From contig CP154956.1 of NCBI GenBank assembly GCA_039621445.1, forward strand, positions 43,424,437-43,488,436: 64,000 nt of DNA, written 5' to 3'. Under the pieces are notes generated by a model that worked only from the letters and a program-made list of their open reading frames with translations, was not told the DNA's origin and did no database searches. This document shows, in pieces, positions 1 through 8,529 of this stretch. The translations under genes and the position numbers were made by a program. Source of the DNA: Euglena gracilis. Its lineage: Eukaryota; Euglenida; Euglenophyceae; Euglenales. Position 1 is the stretch's first letter. Each line of letters opens with the position of its first letter.

Positions 1-720
1 ACCCCCTCGCCACGCCACCGGGGATTTTCGCGTTTTTTGAACGAAAATTTTGTTGGAAACCATGGTACACCCCTCCCCCCCCTGGTCGCCGACCCCCTCG
101 CCACGCCATTTACCCCCCCCCCTATTCGGACCCCCTCGCCACGGCGTACCAACCACCCAAACCGGCGTCGTAGGACGCCAGTTCCGTGAAGCCGGAGCCC
201 CCCGACACGGTTTTAACGTCCAGCTGTCCCCCCTTGCCCACAGTACAGCTGAGAACGATGCAGATTGGGTGGATTCTATGGCTTCTTTTTTTTTTCACAG
301 GAATGTGAGCACCTTTCATGTCATGTGTTCCCCTGGATGGCAAGTTTTTTACGAAGGGAGAGGGGCAAATGCACAATCCCTATTACTTGCGACCTTTTCC
401 TTCAATGCCGGAACAAGCTGTTCCACACATTGATTCATACAGGCATGCTCCGACTCCCCATCTCCAGTAAAACAGGCACCTGATTATGGGCCTGACCCCT
501 TTCGGAATTCGAAACTGACAGGATCAAGTTTCAGCCGGCGCAATGACTTAGACGGGGGGGGGGGAGGTAGTGGGCAGTCGGCAACTACCCAATGTCATCA
601 TTTCATCACTTATTATTATTTATTTTTATTGCTCATCTGAGTCGGCCGACCAATTATGCCCCCACCTCCAGCTATTCCCATATTCCCATTGGGGGGACGG
701 GAATAGCTCACTGTCATTAC
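1..720. other. Non-coding, C-run-rich stretch with no recognisable gene
   Basis: Short pyrimidine-rich runs and repeated phrases of the type 'ccccctcgccacg' occur at the left edge (1-140), and a G10-type run lies near 555. I see no reading frame with family resemblance or codon character. The stretch ends at the large palindrome that opens the zinc-finger gene cluster. Confidence 0.4.
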
Positions 721-830
721 ACAAAAATCGTCCATGTCACCCGGACACACCGTGTGTCCGGGTTATGGGCGCCGAAGGCGCCCATAACCCGGGTACACGG
801 TGTGTCCGGGTTACAATGGACGATTTTTGT
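721..830. repeat. 110-bp nested palindrome (hairpin), family P
   Basis: The outer arms ACAAAAATCGTCCAT and ATGGACGATTTTTGT enclose inner arms built from CCCGGACACACCGTGTGTCC, and the centre is GGCGCC-GAA-GGCGCC. A shorter version with the same outer arms but only one inner palindrome lies at 10942-11003. Both copies continue into the same ~40 bp, which ends in the half-site GACACACACTGTGTC. This looks like a fold-back end of a mobile element. The longer copy carries an extra internal inverted segment. Confidence 0.85.
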
Positions 831-856
831 CTATATCCGTTGACTAAGAGGCCCAA

Positions 857-1006
857 GACACACACTGTGTCTCGTGGAACTTAGCCACGCATTGTCTACC
901 CCGTATTTTTTTGCGATTTTTTGTCAAATTTTCAGTCCACGGGGACACACACTGTGTCTCGTGGACTGCCAGTCCACGAGACACAGTGTGTGTCCTCGTG
1001 AACTGA
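857..1006. repeat. Hairpin cluster flanking copy I, family GACACACACTGTGTC
   Basis: A half-site at about 857-879 is followed by a 76-bp near-perfect palindrome at 931-1006. Its arms contain CAGTCCACG-GACACACACTGTG and their complement around a 3-nt centre. The same site recurs on the other side of the small gene at 1614-1655, so the gene at 1155-1577 is bracketed by copies of a single palindromic motif. Confidence 0.8.
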
Positions 1007-1154
1007 AAAAATCAAGAATTCCCACTGGTCCGACCAACAAGTGCCCCCCAACAACTTGGCCTTTCGGCAACTTTTGGCTTAGAGCATAAAGGTTTCTCGT
1101 GGACAAGTTTTACCACATTCCACTACCTGTCCTTGCAGTTTTTTCTTTCGGAAA

Positions 1155-1577
1155 ATGAAGAAGACCGCAAACAGTGTGGACCGCATGCTGCCCCGACCCC
1201 CGAAACCAGATGAATTTGTTGCTACACTGGAAAAGTATTTGGTCGATTTGCAGAAGGGCCCTGCTGTTGACCCAATACACGGTACGTTGTTGGCCAACGT
1301 GTTGGAAGAGAAGCCAAAAAGGACCGCAAAGGCTGAGCGTGTAGCTGTTACACGCCCGTTGGAGTTCCAGCAGGTGTGTAAACATCTGAACGCTCAGTAT
1401 GAGGACCTGGATGGCTTTTTTTCCGCATGGGCTGGTTGGGTCATTGACCCCAGATATTTGTTTGATGAGGCTACCCTCATCAATCAAGCTGAGCAACAAC
1501 GCCGGGCACAGTATGGCACCACATTCCAATTCGAGACATACCTGCCTTCTACTGTCCGAGGTCATTTCAACTCCTAG
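1155..1577 (+). CDS. Small unrecognised protein, helical-domain family copy I (no zinc finger)
   Basis: This is an open frame of 140 codons from ATG to TAG. I do not recognise it as a named family. It is clearly homologous to the genes at 9999-10575 (+) and 1851-2486 (-). Shared features are an N-terminal K-x-x-A-N followed by a Pro-rich P-x-P-P and a D/E-x-F segment (residues ~1-25), D-P-[IL]-H-G-T-L-L-A (~residues 40-50), and a middle helical segment F-x-x-V/L-C ending in L-D-x-F-F-x-A-W-x-G-W-x-x-D-P (~residues 75-105). The C-terminal Cys/His cluster of the relatives is absent here. The frame stops 38 nt before the flanking palindrome, so the copy is probably 3'-truncated. A CCTTGCAG followed by a T-rich tract lies just upstream of the ATG and resembles a splice acceptor. 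Expression and function are unknown; the flanking hairpins suggest that it belongs to a mobile element. Confidence 0.6.
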   Translation: MKKTANSVDRMLPRPPKPDEFVATLEKYLVDLQKGPAVDPIHGTLLANVLEEKPKRTAKAERVAVTRPLEFQQVCKHLNAQYEDLDGFFSAWAGWVIDPRYLFDEATLINQAEQQRRAQYGTTFQFETYLPSTVRGHFNS

Positions 1578-1613
1578 AACACCTCGCATTTGTGGCAAAC
1601 ACCTTTTATTACT

Positions 1614-1655
1614 CAGTCCACGAGACACAGTGTGTGTCTTGGGCCTCAGTCCACG
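1614..1655. repeat. Right-hand copy of the GACACAGTGTGTGTC palindrome
   Basis: CAGTCCACGAGACACAGTGT continues into TGTC, and a second CAGTCCACG follows 10 nt later. It is the complement of the arm at 931-967 and closes the bracket around the gene at 1155-1577. Confidence 0.7.
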
Positions 1656-1727
1656 GATATAGCACTTTTTTACAAAAAACTTCCCCAAAAAGTGCTCAAA
1701 AATCGACTTTTTTGGGACATTTTCTAT

Positions 1728-1784
1728 ACACAAATTGTGGCTGAGCCCAGATTTCAGGCTGAAATTTGGGTCAGCCACAATTTG
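1728..1784. repeat. 57-bp palindrome with ACAAATTGTGGCTGA arms
   Basis: ACACAAATTGTGGCTGAGCC reads back as the complement ending in AGCCACAATTTGT. The left arm, together with the following AGCCCAGATTTCAG, recurs at about 9746-9785 upstream of the gene at 9999. It is therefore another module shared between the two gene clusters. Confidence 0.75.
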
Positions 1785-1833
1785 TTTAAAACCGTTAACC
1801 GTTCACGGGCTTCCCCACGTGAGGAAACGGGGT

Positions 1834-1871
1834 GCGTTCACGGGTGCGCACTACGGCACCCGTGAACGCAA
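1834..1871. repeat. GTTCACGGGTGC hairpin, 3' flank of copy III
   Basis: GCGTTCACGGGTGCGCAC is followed by its inverse GGCACCCGTGAACGC. A fuller set of the same motif lies at 2586-2668 on the other side of the minus-strand gene, which is thus bracketed by this palindrome type and not by the type that brackets copy I. The hairpin overlaps the last codons of that gene. Confidence 0.75.
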
Positions 1872-2486
1872 CTCAGCACACACAAAATGATACGTCTCGC
1901 CACAAACGGAACAACGAACACTTTTGGCTGCAGCCACATCCGTGTCACTAAAAGCACGCACACCACACCGTGGGCACAACGGAATAGAAGATGGGGGTGC
2001 GGGTGGGAAAACGGGTGGGAAAACTGCGGGAACTGGGACACAGACGATGGTACAATGATGGCATAAACGGGAGCCAATGCCTTGTAAATGTTGCTTACAG
2101 CATTTACATAGGTCCGAAAACTGGACACTGGCATGGAGCGAAGGCGCCCATCTTTTCCTACCTTCTCCTGCCTTGTCTGGACCCAGGCATCGGCTTCCTG
2201 CTGCGTCTTGAAAAGTTCACGAGCATCAACGCACCATCTGGCCCATCCCACCAAAACTTCGTCCAAAGAGCCAAAAACAACGCCATGCCGGTTGCAAACA
2301 TCTATATACTCCAAAAAACACTTTACTGCGGCATGGGTTCTTTTGACCACCGGTGGGGAGACTGCCTAAAAGGGCATCCACTGCAGCAGCTCCTAGGGAG
2401 CCGGCACCACGTAAAACAGCCAAAAATTCATCCACGTTGGGGGGGCGGGGCATCTGTGCTTCCATCATGTTGGCAAAACGCTTCAT
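1851..2486 (-). pseudogene. Helical/zinc-cluster family copy III, with two compensating frame breaks
   Basis: The minus-strand gene runs from ATG (2486) to TAG (1851-1853), 212 codons overall. The first ~45 codons (M-K-R-F-A-N, then P-R-P-P-N-V-D-E-F) and the last ~70 share one frame. The middle part (~2350-2060; L-D-E-V-L-V-G-W-A-R-W-C-V-D) is in another, so there are two indels of opposite sign, both beside short C or T runs. The C-terminal part contains CHHC, CPRC, CSVC and then H-F-V-C, a Cys/His cluster of zinc-binding type that ends five residues before the stop. The polypyrimidine tract and AG (CTTTTCCCCACAG) sit 4 nt upstream of the ATG. The breaks may be assembly errors at homopolymers or real decay; because the net frame is kept, I would not discount an intact gene. 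Confidence 0.6.
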
Positions 2487-2585
2487 CGGACTGTGGGGAA
2501 AAGCAGAGGACAGACAGAAACACAAATGTAAAAAACCCAAAAAATTCAAATTCCGATCACGGGTAACACCTTGCGCAACCGTGGT

Positions 2586-2668
2586 CGGTTCACGGGTGCA
2601 CGCACGGCAGCCGTGGACGGAAATTCCGTTCACAGGTGCGCACTACGGCACCCGTGAACGGCCAAAGT
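2586..2668. repeat. GTTCACGGGTGC hairpin cluster, 5' flank of copy III
   Basis: GGTTCACGGGTGCACGCACG is followed by further copies and complements ending in GCACCCGTGAACGG. It matches 1834-1871 and lies upstream of the minus-strand gene. Confidence 0.75.
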
Positions 2669-2770
2669 TCACCCGTGAACGCCAAAAACGCGATTTTTGA
2701 CCCCCTAGGCATCTCGTTAGGAAGCGCTTGCCTACTGCGAGGAAGCCCGTGAACTTGGTTAACGGTTTTA

Positions 2771-2876
2771 AGAAAAAAGCGGGGTCCGATCACGATTCCC
2801 GGTGGAGAAACGGGGGGCGCCTACGGCGCCCCCCGTTTCTCCACCGGGAATCGTGATCGGACCCCGCTTTTTCTTA
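2771..2876. repeat. 106-bp near-perfect palindrome
   Basis: The arms AGAAAAAAGCGGGGTCCGAT...CGGGGGGCGCC and GGCGCCCCCCG...ATCGGACCCCGC-TTTTTCTT differ by only about one base around the centre CTAC. It directly abuts the left terminal repeat of the element at 2877-3795. Fully extruded it would be a ~50-bp-stem cruciform. Confidence 0.9.
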
Positions 2877-2986
2877 TAAAAAACGTGTTCAGAGCCCGCC
2901 AAATGCCTGCCCTGAAATTCGTGGTCATGATTCACGCCAAGGGAGAAAAACGCAAAAATGTGAGATTCGGACCGAAAAAAAGCGCC

Positions 2987-3098
2987 CTAATGGAAAACGT
3001 GCCTTGCCACAGATGCCCTAATGGAAAACGTGTCATTGCCACAGATGCCCTAATGGAAAACATGTCATTGCCACAGATGCCCAAATGGAAAACGTGTT
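2987..3098. repeat. ~32-bp tandem array, left of copy IV
   Basis: About three to four units of ATGCCCTAATGGAAAACGTG plus TCATTGCCACAG. The same unit recurs at 3618-3745, 9822-9945 and 10735-10886 and always flanks a family gene or its remnant. Confidence 0.85.
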
Positions 3099-3130
3099 AC
3101 CCCCCCTTTTTCCCTCACAACGCTCTCCCC

Positions 3131-3184
3131 ATGGCTAAACGCCTGGCAAACTTTGTGAGCACCGTGAAGTGTGGAAAAATCTGA
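3131..3184 (+). pseudogene. 17-codon remnant of the helical/zinc family (copy IV)
   Basis: ATG to TGA encodes MAKRLANFVSTV followed by five unrelated residues. The first nine positions match the start of the gene at 9999 (MAKRTANFV) almost exactly, and the CCCTTTTTCCCTCACAACGC tract upstream resembles the upstream tract there. The rest of the gene is gone and is replaced by unrelated DNA inside the element at 2877-3795. Confidence 0.7.
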
Positions 3185-3617
3185 TGACCACCGCTAGCCG
3201 TCTGTTGAAAAGAGCTTTCAATCGAGGGTAATTTGGTACCCTAACGTTGCATGCATCCCGAGATACGCTCCCGATCGTCGGATCGGCCAGAATCTTAGTC
3301 GAAATTTGTGGTGGTTTTCGGTGCTGCTCGGTTTAAAATGCTTAACGAGCCATACAGAAACGATTTTTCTCTTCGAATCGAGGACATCTGGGGTCCACGG
3401 AGGTCAAGAATTGTGGAATTAGGATTTCCCAGTGACAGGAAATAAGAGTACCAGGCGGCGTGGCTGAATTTGGTGGTCATCACTAGTCGTCTGATGAGAA
3501 GAGCTTTCGGTCGAGGGGTGAGTTTGTACCTGAACAACTTTCACAGCCAGAGATACGCTCGCGATCGTCGAAATTTGGCAAATTGCATTTTCGGACGTTT
3601 TTTCCATCTTATATGTG

Positions 3618-3745
3618 ATTGCCACAGATGCCCTAATGGAAAACGTGCCATTGCCACAGATTCCCTAATGGAAAACGTGTCATTGCCACACATGCCCTAA
3701 TGGAAAACGTGTCATTGCCACAGATGCCCTAATGGAAAACGTGTT
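3618..3745. repeat. ~32-bp tandem array, right of copy IV
   Basis: About four units of the same ATGCCCTAATGGAAAACGTG-type repeat, in the same orientation as the left array, running straight into the right terminal repeat at 3741. Confidence 0.85.
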
Positions 3746-4237
3746 CATGACCACGAATTTCAGGGCAGGCATTTGGCGGGCTGAACACGTTTTTAGAAAG
3801 TGATTTTTGGCAAATGTGCTTAAAATTGACCATTTTTTGCGAATTTCAAAAAAGTTGCCAAAAATGACCCCTTTTGGGCTGTTCAGGTATGGGAACAGCT
3901 CGGGGGGGGGGGGCATTCCCATTGGGCCGTAAAGGGTCCCGGGAAACTGGCCATGACTCTCACGAGAGCCCATCCGAAGTTTTTTTTCAGGTGGGGGGCT
4001 TAAAAGTTGGCGGTTGACTCATTAGCACATTAGAGTGGGTATTTCGCCGACTAGTCGGCCAACTGGCTCCCGCCCCCCCTGTCTCGCCAACTAGGCCGAC
4101 GGACCAATTGGCGTCGTCGGTCAGCCAACCAATTGGCTAGTGAGCCGACTAGTCGGCCGACTAGCCCCCCCATCCAGCCACACCAACTAGTTGAAGGGTC
4201 GATCGACCAGTTGAAGGGTCGGTGACTGATGCGTGAT

Positions 4238-4408
4238 AAATTGGTGCCTGCAGGGGAACAGCTACCCCAAAGAGGCGCCCAACCAGGGTTAATACACATT
4301 GGGGGACCCTCGCTCGGCGCCTTCGGCGCCTCGCTCGGGTCCCCCAATGTTTTTAACCCTAGTTGGGCGCCTCTTTGGGTTCGCTGGGTCCCCTGCAGAC
4401 ACCAATTT
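4238..4408. repeat. ~170-bp near-perfect hairpin inside copy A
   Basis: Arms of about 80 nt (AAATTGGTG...CTGCAGGGG...AAAGAGGCGCCCAAC...CATTGGGGGACCC) fold back around GGCGCC-TTC-GGCGCC. The hairpin is preserved almost unchanged in the second copy at 7811-7976 although the flanks have drifted. It could form an RNA stem-loop or a DNA cruciform. Confidence 0.85.
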
Positions 4409-4504
4409 AACGACGTTGAGGGGATGGGATGGGACCGTTGGGAATGGAAATTTGACCCTAACCCTACGCCTTTAAATAACATCATCAACTTTTCAGGTTC
4501 TGAA

Positions 4505-4600
4505 TTGCAGCGGCCTTCGGCCGCTGCGGCGGCAGCCTTCGGCCGCTGCGGCGGCCTTCGGCCGCTGCGACGGCCTTCAGCCTTCGGCCAGGCGGCCTTC
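4505..4600. repeat. GCGGCCTTCGGCCGC tandem array
   Basis: Several copies of a self-complementary GGCCTTCGGCC core with TTC loops follow the large hairpin. Reduced versions sit at 4722-4765 and in copy B at 8080-8140. Confidence 0.7.
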
Positions 4601-4899
4601 GGGGCGCATGGCGGTAGACTGGGGGGGGGTAGTCGGCCGACTAATGGTCGGTAGCTTGTCGGCGAGACGGGGTGGGGGGGGTATTGGGTAGTCCCGACTT
4701 TCCGGTTCTGAATTGCAGCGGCGGCCCTCGGCCGCTGCGCGGCCTTCGGCCAGGCGGCCTTCGGGGCGCATGGCGGTAGACTGGGAGGGGGGGGGGGTGG
4801 TCGGCCGACTAATCGTAATAGATAGTCGGCGAGACGGGGGGGGTATTGGGCAGTCGGCCGACTACCCACTCTAATGTACTAATGGGTTAGTACCGCCGA

Positions 4900-5560
4900 C
4901 ATTCCCCCCCCATGAAGAAAATCCTATGCAAACGAGTCGGTGGGTAGTCGGTGGTCATAAAAATGGTCTGTGGCGGGCCCAAATCACCCGGAAATGGTCC
5001 GGATGGGTCCAAATAAGTGTCTTACACCTAAATAAACACCCCCAGGTGGAAATCTTTGGTCAGTGGGGGGTCGGTGGGCCCTTGACGGGGGTGCGGAGGG
5101 GTAAAAAACCAATGATGAAACAGGGATTACATGAAAATCCTTTAGAAATGCAAGCATTCTGCAACACGAGAGGCAGGAAAATCCTCCCTCCACCCCCATC
5201 CGAACCTCAAATAACAAAATCCCTTCTGAGTTGGCAACATACTTGGGGGCTAAGTTGTTTTTTGTGGCTCACTTTGGCATAGGCGGGGGGGGGGGGGGCT
5301 CCGCCCCCCCGCACCCCCTCAAATAACAAAATCCCCTCTATGCTGGCAACATATTTGGAGGGATAAGTCCTTTTTGTACAAAATTTTGCCATCATATTGA
5401 AAATCCGATGGGGAGAGGTGTTGCCAAAAGTGGCCCAAAATGGGCGTTTTCCCCCCAAGTTTTTGCATATTCACCCTCGATTGGGGGATTCTGGAGCCAT
5501 TTAAGTGGGTTTTGACTGGTGTTGGGGTGATTTGGACAAAGTTTTTTTTTTCAGGGGGGG
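4900..5560. repeat. Duplicated non-coding segment A (paralogous to 8270-8960)
   Basis: The sequence from GTACCGCCGAC onward, including GGTCTGTGGCGGGCCCAAAT, TGATGAAACAGGGATTACAT and CAAATAACAAAATCCC, is repeated nearly base for base at 8270-8960. Part of it is inverted at 9190-9600. It holds poly-G tracts and no convincing gene. Confidence 0.8.
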
Positions 5561-5587
5561 GCTTAAATCTCCAGAAAGGGGGGGGCA

Positions 5588-5660
5588 GTGCATCGGTGTC
5601 GGAACAATACCGACACCGGGGGGTATCGGTGTCGGTATACCGATACCGACACCGAGGGGG
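5588..5660. repeat. TCGGTGTCGG / CCGACACCGA palindromic microsatellite
   Basis: Alternating GGTGTCGGTA and TACCGACACC units form a self-complementary cluster of about 70 bp. Confidence 0.7.
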
Positions 5661-5824
5661 GGGGGGGCGAGGAACCGACAAAATTTGGCGCACATCCTTT
5701 TTTTTCCCGGCGCGAAGCGTCGAGGAAAATTTTTTATGGCACAACCAAAATGTATTTTTGTCCCCTTCGGGGGCGGCCGCCCCGACCCCCCCTTGTGACA
5801 CCTATGGGGTAGGGCAAAAAAATG

Positions 5825-5930
5825 GTGGTCGGGCCGACCAGGTCGGGCCGACCACCACAGGTCGACAAGGTCGGGCCGACCTCCCTGGTCGGGCCGACCA
5901 GGTCGGGCCGACCACCACAAGGACAACCAC
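5825..5930. repeat. Array of the 13-bp palindrome GGTCGGGCCGACC (array 1)
   Basis: Five copies of GGTCGGGCCGACC lie in about 100 bp, separated by 1-9 nt (A, ACCACAGGTCGACAA, TCCCT). Similar arrays lie at 6975-7078 (opposite orientation, judged by the flanking GGAAATCCG) and 8996-9118. Confidence 0.85.
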
Positions 5931-5944
5931 CGGAAATCCGCTCG

Positions 5945-6960
5945 GGACCGAGGGGGGGGGGGCGGGGGTCGAAAAACGCTCATTTTCAACTAAGAAACAG
6001 CTTTTCTGGGGGCATGGAGGCCATAAAGCACGGAGTCGGTCAAAATTTTTCGATATTTTCGATTTTTTTCATCCTTTTTTCACACAGAAATGGCCTAAAA
6101 CAGCCAAAACAACAAACAAGCCAAAACTGTACAAAACGGCCCAAATCGGCCGAAAAATGGCCATAACCCCCCCCCCCCTAATAGAAGCGCGGGTGAGCTT
6201 ATGGCGGATTGTCGCCTCTGGCGGCGGGGGGTGCACTTCGGCTCAATGCGGGAAATTGGTGATGTATTTTTGGTGGTCGCTAGCGACTAGTCGCTAGCGG
6301 CTGTTGGTGTGGTCGCTCCGACCACCAATTTTAAGTCCACCCCCCCCCCTCTAAGAATTTTTTAAGCCCCCCCCCCTCCAAAAAAAAATTCATTCAAATA
6401 TGAAGGAAAATGACTCAGAACCCACCCAAATGCCTTCAGCAACTCCCATCCGGGGTCCATTTGCAAAAAAAAAAGTGTAATAACCTCTTGTTGGGGCTGT
6501 TCCGTTGAAGGCGCTTGTGGAAGGCAAGGATGGCCACAGATAAACGACATAAACAACGTCCTGGGGCGACGGCAGTACTGTTGGGGTTTTTTGGGGACCC
6601 CCCCCCCCCCCCCCCTGTATAATTTGGATTTTCGGGACCCCCCCCCCCCTAGTGCCGACCCCCCCGAGACAGATGAAAATTTTGACACCAAAAATGGCCT
6701 TTTTAGACCAAAAAAAGGCCCTAAAATTTTTTTTACGGCGACTTCGGCGCCGGTTTTTTTGGCCGATTTCTGGGGGGGGGGGTTGGCAGTACAGTTGGGC
6801 CCCCAGGACCCCCCCCCCTGTGTTGAGACAATACAGCAAAAAGTGCCAAAAAATGCAAAAAAAAACTGACCTCGGGAAACCCCTTCCCCAGTGCCAAACG
6901 GTAGACTGGGGGGGGGTAGTGGGTAGTTGGCCGACTACCCACTCTAATGTACTAACGGGC
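5945..6960. other. Repeat-derived intergenic DNA between two palindrome arrays
   Basis: Contains a partial unit of the 'CGAAAAACGCTCA...CGATTTTTTTC...GGCCGAAAAATGGCC' repeat seen in full at 17.6-18.4 kb, a CTAGTCGCTAG palindrome near 6285, and several C9-C17 runs (for example 6598-6615). No gene seen. Confidence 0.5.
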
Positions 6961-6974
6961 TCCGTGCGGATTTC

Positions 6975-7078
6975 CGGTGGTGGTCGCTGTGGTGGTCGGG
7001 CCGACCATGGTCGGCCCGACCTGTGGTGGTGGTCGACCGACCTGTGGTGGTCGGGCCGACCAGGTCGGGCCGACCACC
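6975..7078. repeat. GGTCGGGCCGACC array 2 (inverted relative to array 1)
   Basis: Three exact and two variant copies (GGTCGGCCCGACC, GGTCGACCGACC). The adjoining GGATTTCCGGTGGTGGTCG is the complement of the sequence that follows array 1. Confidence 0.8.
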
Positions 7079-7204
7079 ATTTTTTTGCACTACCCCCCCC
7101 CTTTTTTGCATTTTTAAGCCCCCCCCCCTGGTCGGTGGGTGGTCGGTGGCTGGTCGGTGGGCATAAAAATGGTCTGTGAAGGCCCCAAATCACCCGGAAA
7201 TGCA

Positions 7205-7460
7205 CTTATGGCCAGTTCTCCCCCCCCAGGACCATGTCCTGGGGGGGGTCCTGGGGGGGGGGGGGCGGGGGGGGGTCCTGGGGGGACCTGGGGGGGTCCT
7301 GGGGGAGTCCTTCGGAGGGTGCTGGGGGGGTCCTGTGGGGGTGCTGGGGGGGGGGTCCTTGGTGGGTCCCGCATTTTTTTGGCAGAAATTTTGCAGCACA
7401 AGTTCAGGTTATTCTAAAGTGGGTCCCGCCCCCCGGTGGGTCCTGGGGGGGTCGTAGGGG
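7205..7460. repeat. Extremely G-rich tract of GGGGGGTCCTGGG units
   Basis: About 250 bp dominated by G5-G12 runs separated by TCCT, ACCT, TGCT or CGG. The + strand has strong G-quadruplex potential. The open frames in it are low-complexity artefacts. Confidence 0.8.
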
Positions 7461-7524
7461 GAAACTGGCCACGACTCTCACGAGAGGCAGAAAACTCCCC
7501 CCTCCACCCGATCCGAAGTTTTCT

Positions 7525-8290
7525 TTCAGGGCGGGTTTAAAAGTCGGCAGTTGACACACCAAACGTGGCAACAAAGTAGCACAGAGTGGGTAGTTCGCCG
7601 ACTAGTCGGCCAACTGGCTCCCCCCCCCCCTGTCTCACCGACTAGCTGCCGACTAGGCCAACTGACCAATTGGCGTCGTCGGTCGGCCAACCAATTGGCT
7701 AGTCAGCCGACTAGTCGGCCGACTAGCCAGCCCCCCCTTCCAGCCTGCCACCAAACAGTTGAAGGGTCGATCGATTAGCTGAAGGGTCGGTGACTGATGC
7801 GTGAAAAAGTGGTGCCTGCAGGGGACCAGCTACCCCAAAGAGGCGCCCAACTAGGGTTAATACACATTGGGGGACCCTCGCTCGGCGCCTTCGGCGCCTC
7901 GCTCGGGTCCCCCAATGTTTTTAACCCTAGTTGGGCGCCTCTTTGGGTTCGCTGGGTCCCCTGCAGACACCAATTTAACGACGTTGAGGGGATGGGATGG
8001 GACAGTTAGGGATGGAAACTTGACCCTAACCCTACTCCTTTAAATAACGTCATCAACTTTTCAAGTTCTGAATTGCAGCGGCCTTCGGCCGCTGCGCGGG
8101 CTTCGGCCTTCGGCCGATGCACGGCCTTCGGCCAGGCGGCCTTCGGGGCGCATGGCGGTAGATTGGCAGGGGGGGGGGGTAGTCGGTCGACTAATGGTCG
8201 GTAGCTAGTTGGCGAGACGGGGTGGGGGGGTATTGGGTAGTCTGACTACCCACTCTAATGTACTAACGGGTCAGTACCGCCGACATTTAA
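7525..8290. mobile_element. Fold-back element, copy B
   Basis: Direct-orientation paralogue of 4005-4900. It shares the GAGTGGGTAGTTCGCCGACT left part, the ACTACCCACTCTAATGTACT right part, the ~165-bp hairpin at 7811-7976 and a reduced GGCCTTCGGCC array. The left terminal region has diverged (CACACCAAACGTGGCAACAA inserted or replaced). Confidence 0.7.
7811..7976. repeat. ~165-bp hairpin inside copy B
   Basis: Same stem as 4238-4408 (GAGGCGCCCAACTAGGGTTA with its complement, loop GGCGCC-TTC-GGCGCC). This copy differs at only a few bases, so the fold is better conserved than the flanks. Confidence 0.85.
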
Positions 8291-8529
8291 GTCCGACTGA
8301 AGAAAATCCCATGCAAACAAGTCGGTGGCTGGTCGGTGGTTATAAACATGGTCTGTGGCGGGCCCAAATCACCCGGAAATGGTCCGGATGGGTCCAAATA
8401 AGTGTCTTACGCCTAAATAAACACCCCCAGATGGAAATCTTTGGTCGGTGGGGGGTCGGTGGACCCTTGAGGGTGGGGGCCCGGAGGGGTAAAAAAACAA
8501 TGATGAAACAGGGATTACATGAAAATCCT

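Larger units (their letters stand above)
2877..3795. mobile_element. ~920-bp non-autonomous element with ~54-bp terminal inverted repeats
   Basis: The left end (2877-2930: ACGTGTTCAG...CCCGCCAAATGCCTGCCC...GTGGTCATGA) is the inverse of the right end (3741-3795), apart from a 2-nt indel. Inside each end lies a ~32-bp tandem array, at 2987-3098 and 3618-3745. The interior holds a 17-codon remnant of the family start (3131-3184) and a ~100-bp direct repeat (3181-3280 and 3470-3570, sharing AAGAGCTTTC and GAGATACGCTC). The right-hand end plus array is also present at 10735-10937 behind the longer gene copy. This looks like an internally deleted derivative of an element that carried such a gene. 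No convincing target duplication is visible. Confidence 0.8.
4005..4900. mobile_element. Fold-back element, copy A, with ~36-bp inverted ends
   Basis: The left end (GGCGGTTGAC...CATTAGAGTGGGTA) and right end (TACCCACTCTAATGTACTAA...TACCGCC) are inverted copies. Inside are many GGCCGACTAGTCGGCC-type palindromes, a ~170-bp hairpin (4238-4408) and a GC-rich array. A second copy lies at 7525-8290. There is no coding capacity, so it is probably non-autonomous. Confidence 0.7.

Noticed and set aside
4051-4869. 272-codon minus-strand frame, Ala/Pro/Arg-rich
   Set aside because: It runs through a hairpin and GC palindromes of the fold-back element; the same sequence in copy B is not open over the same length.
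5440-6297. 285-codon + frame, Gly/Arg-rich
   Set aside because: It crosses the GGTCGGGCCGACC array and several G-runs; the paralogous segment at 8.8-9.1 kb does not keep the frame.
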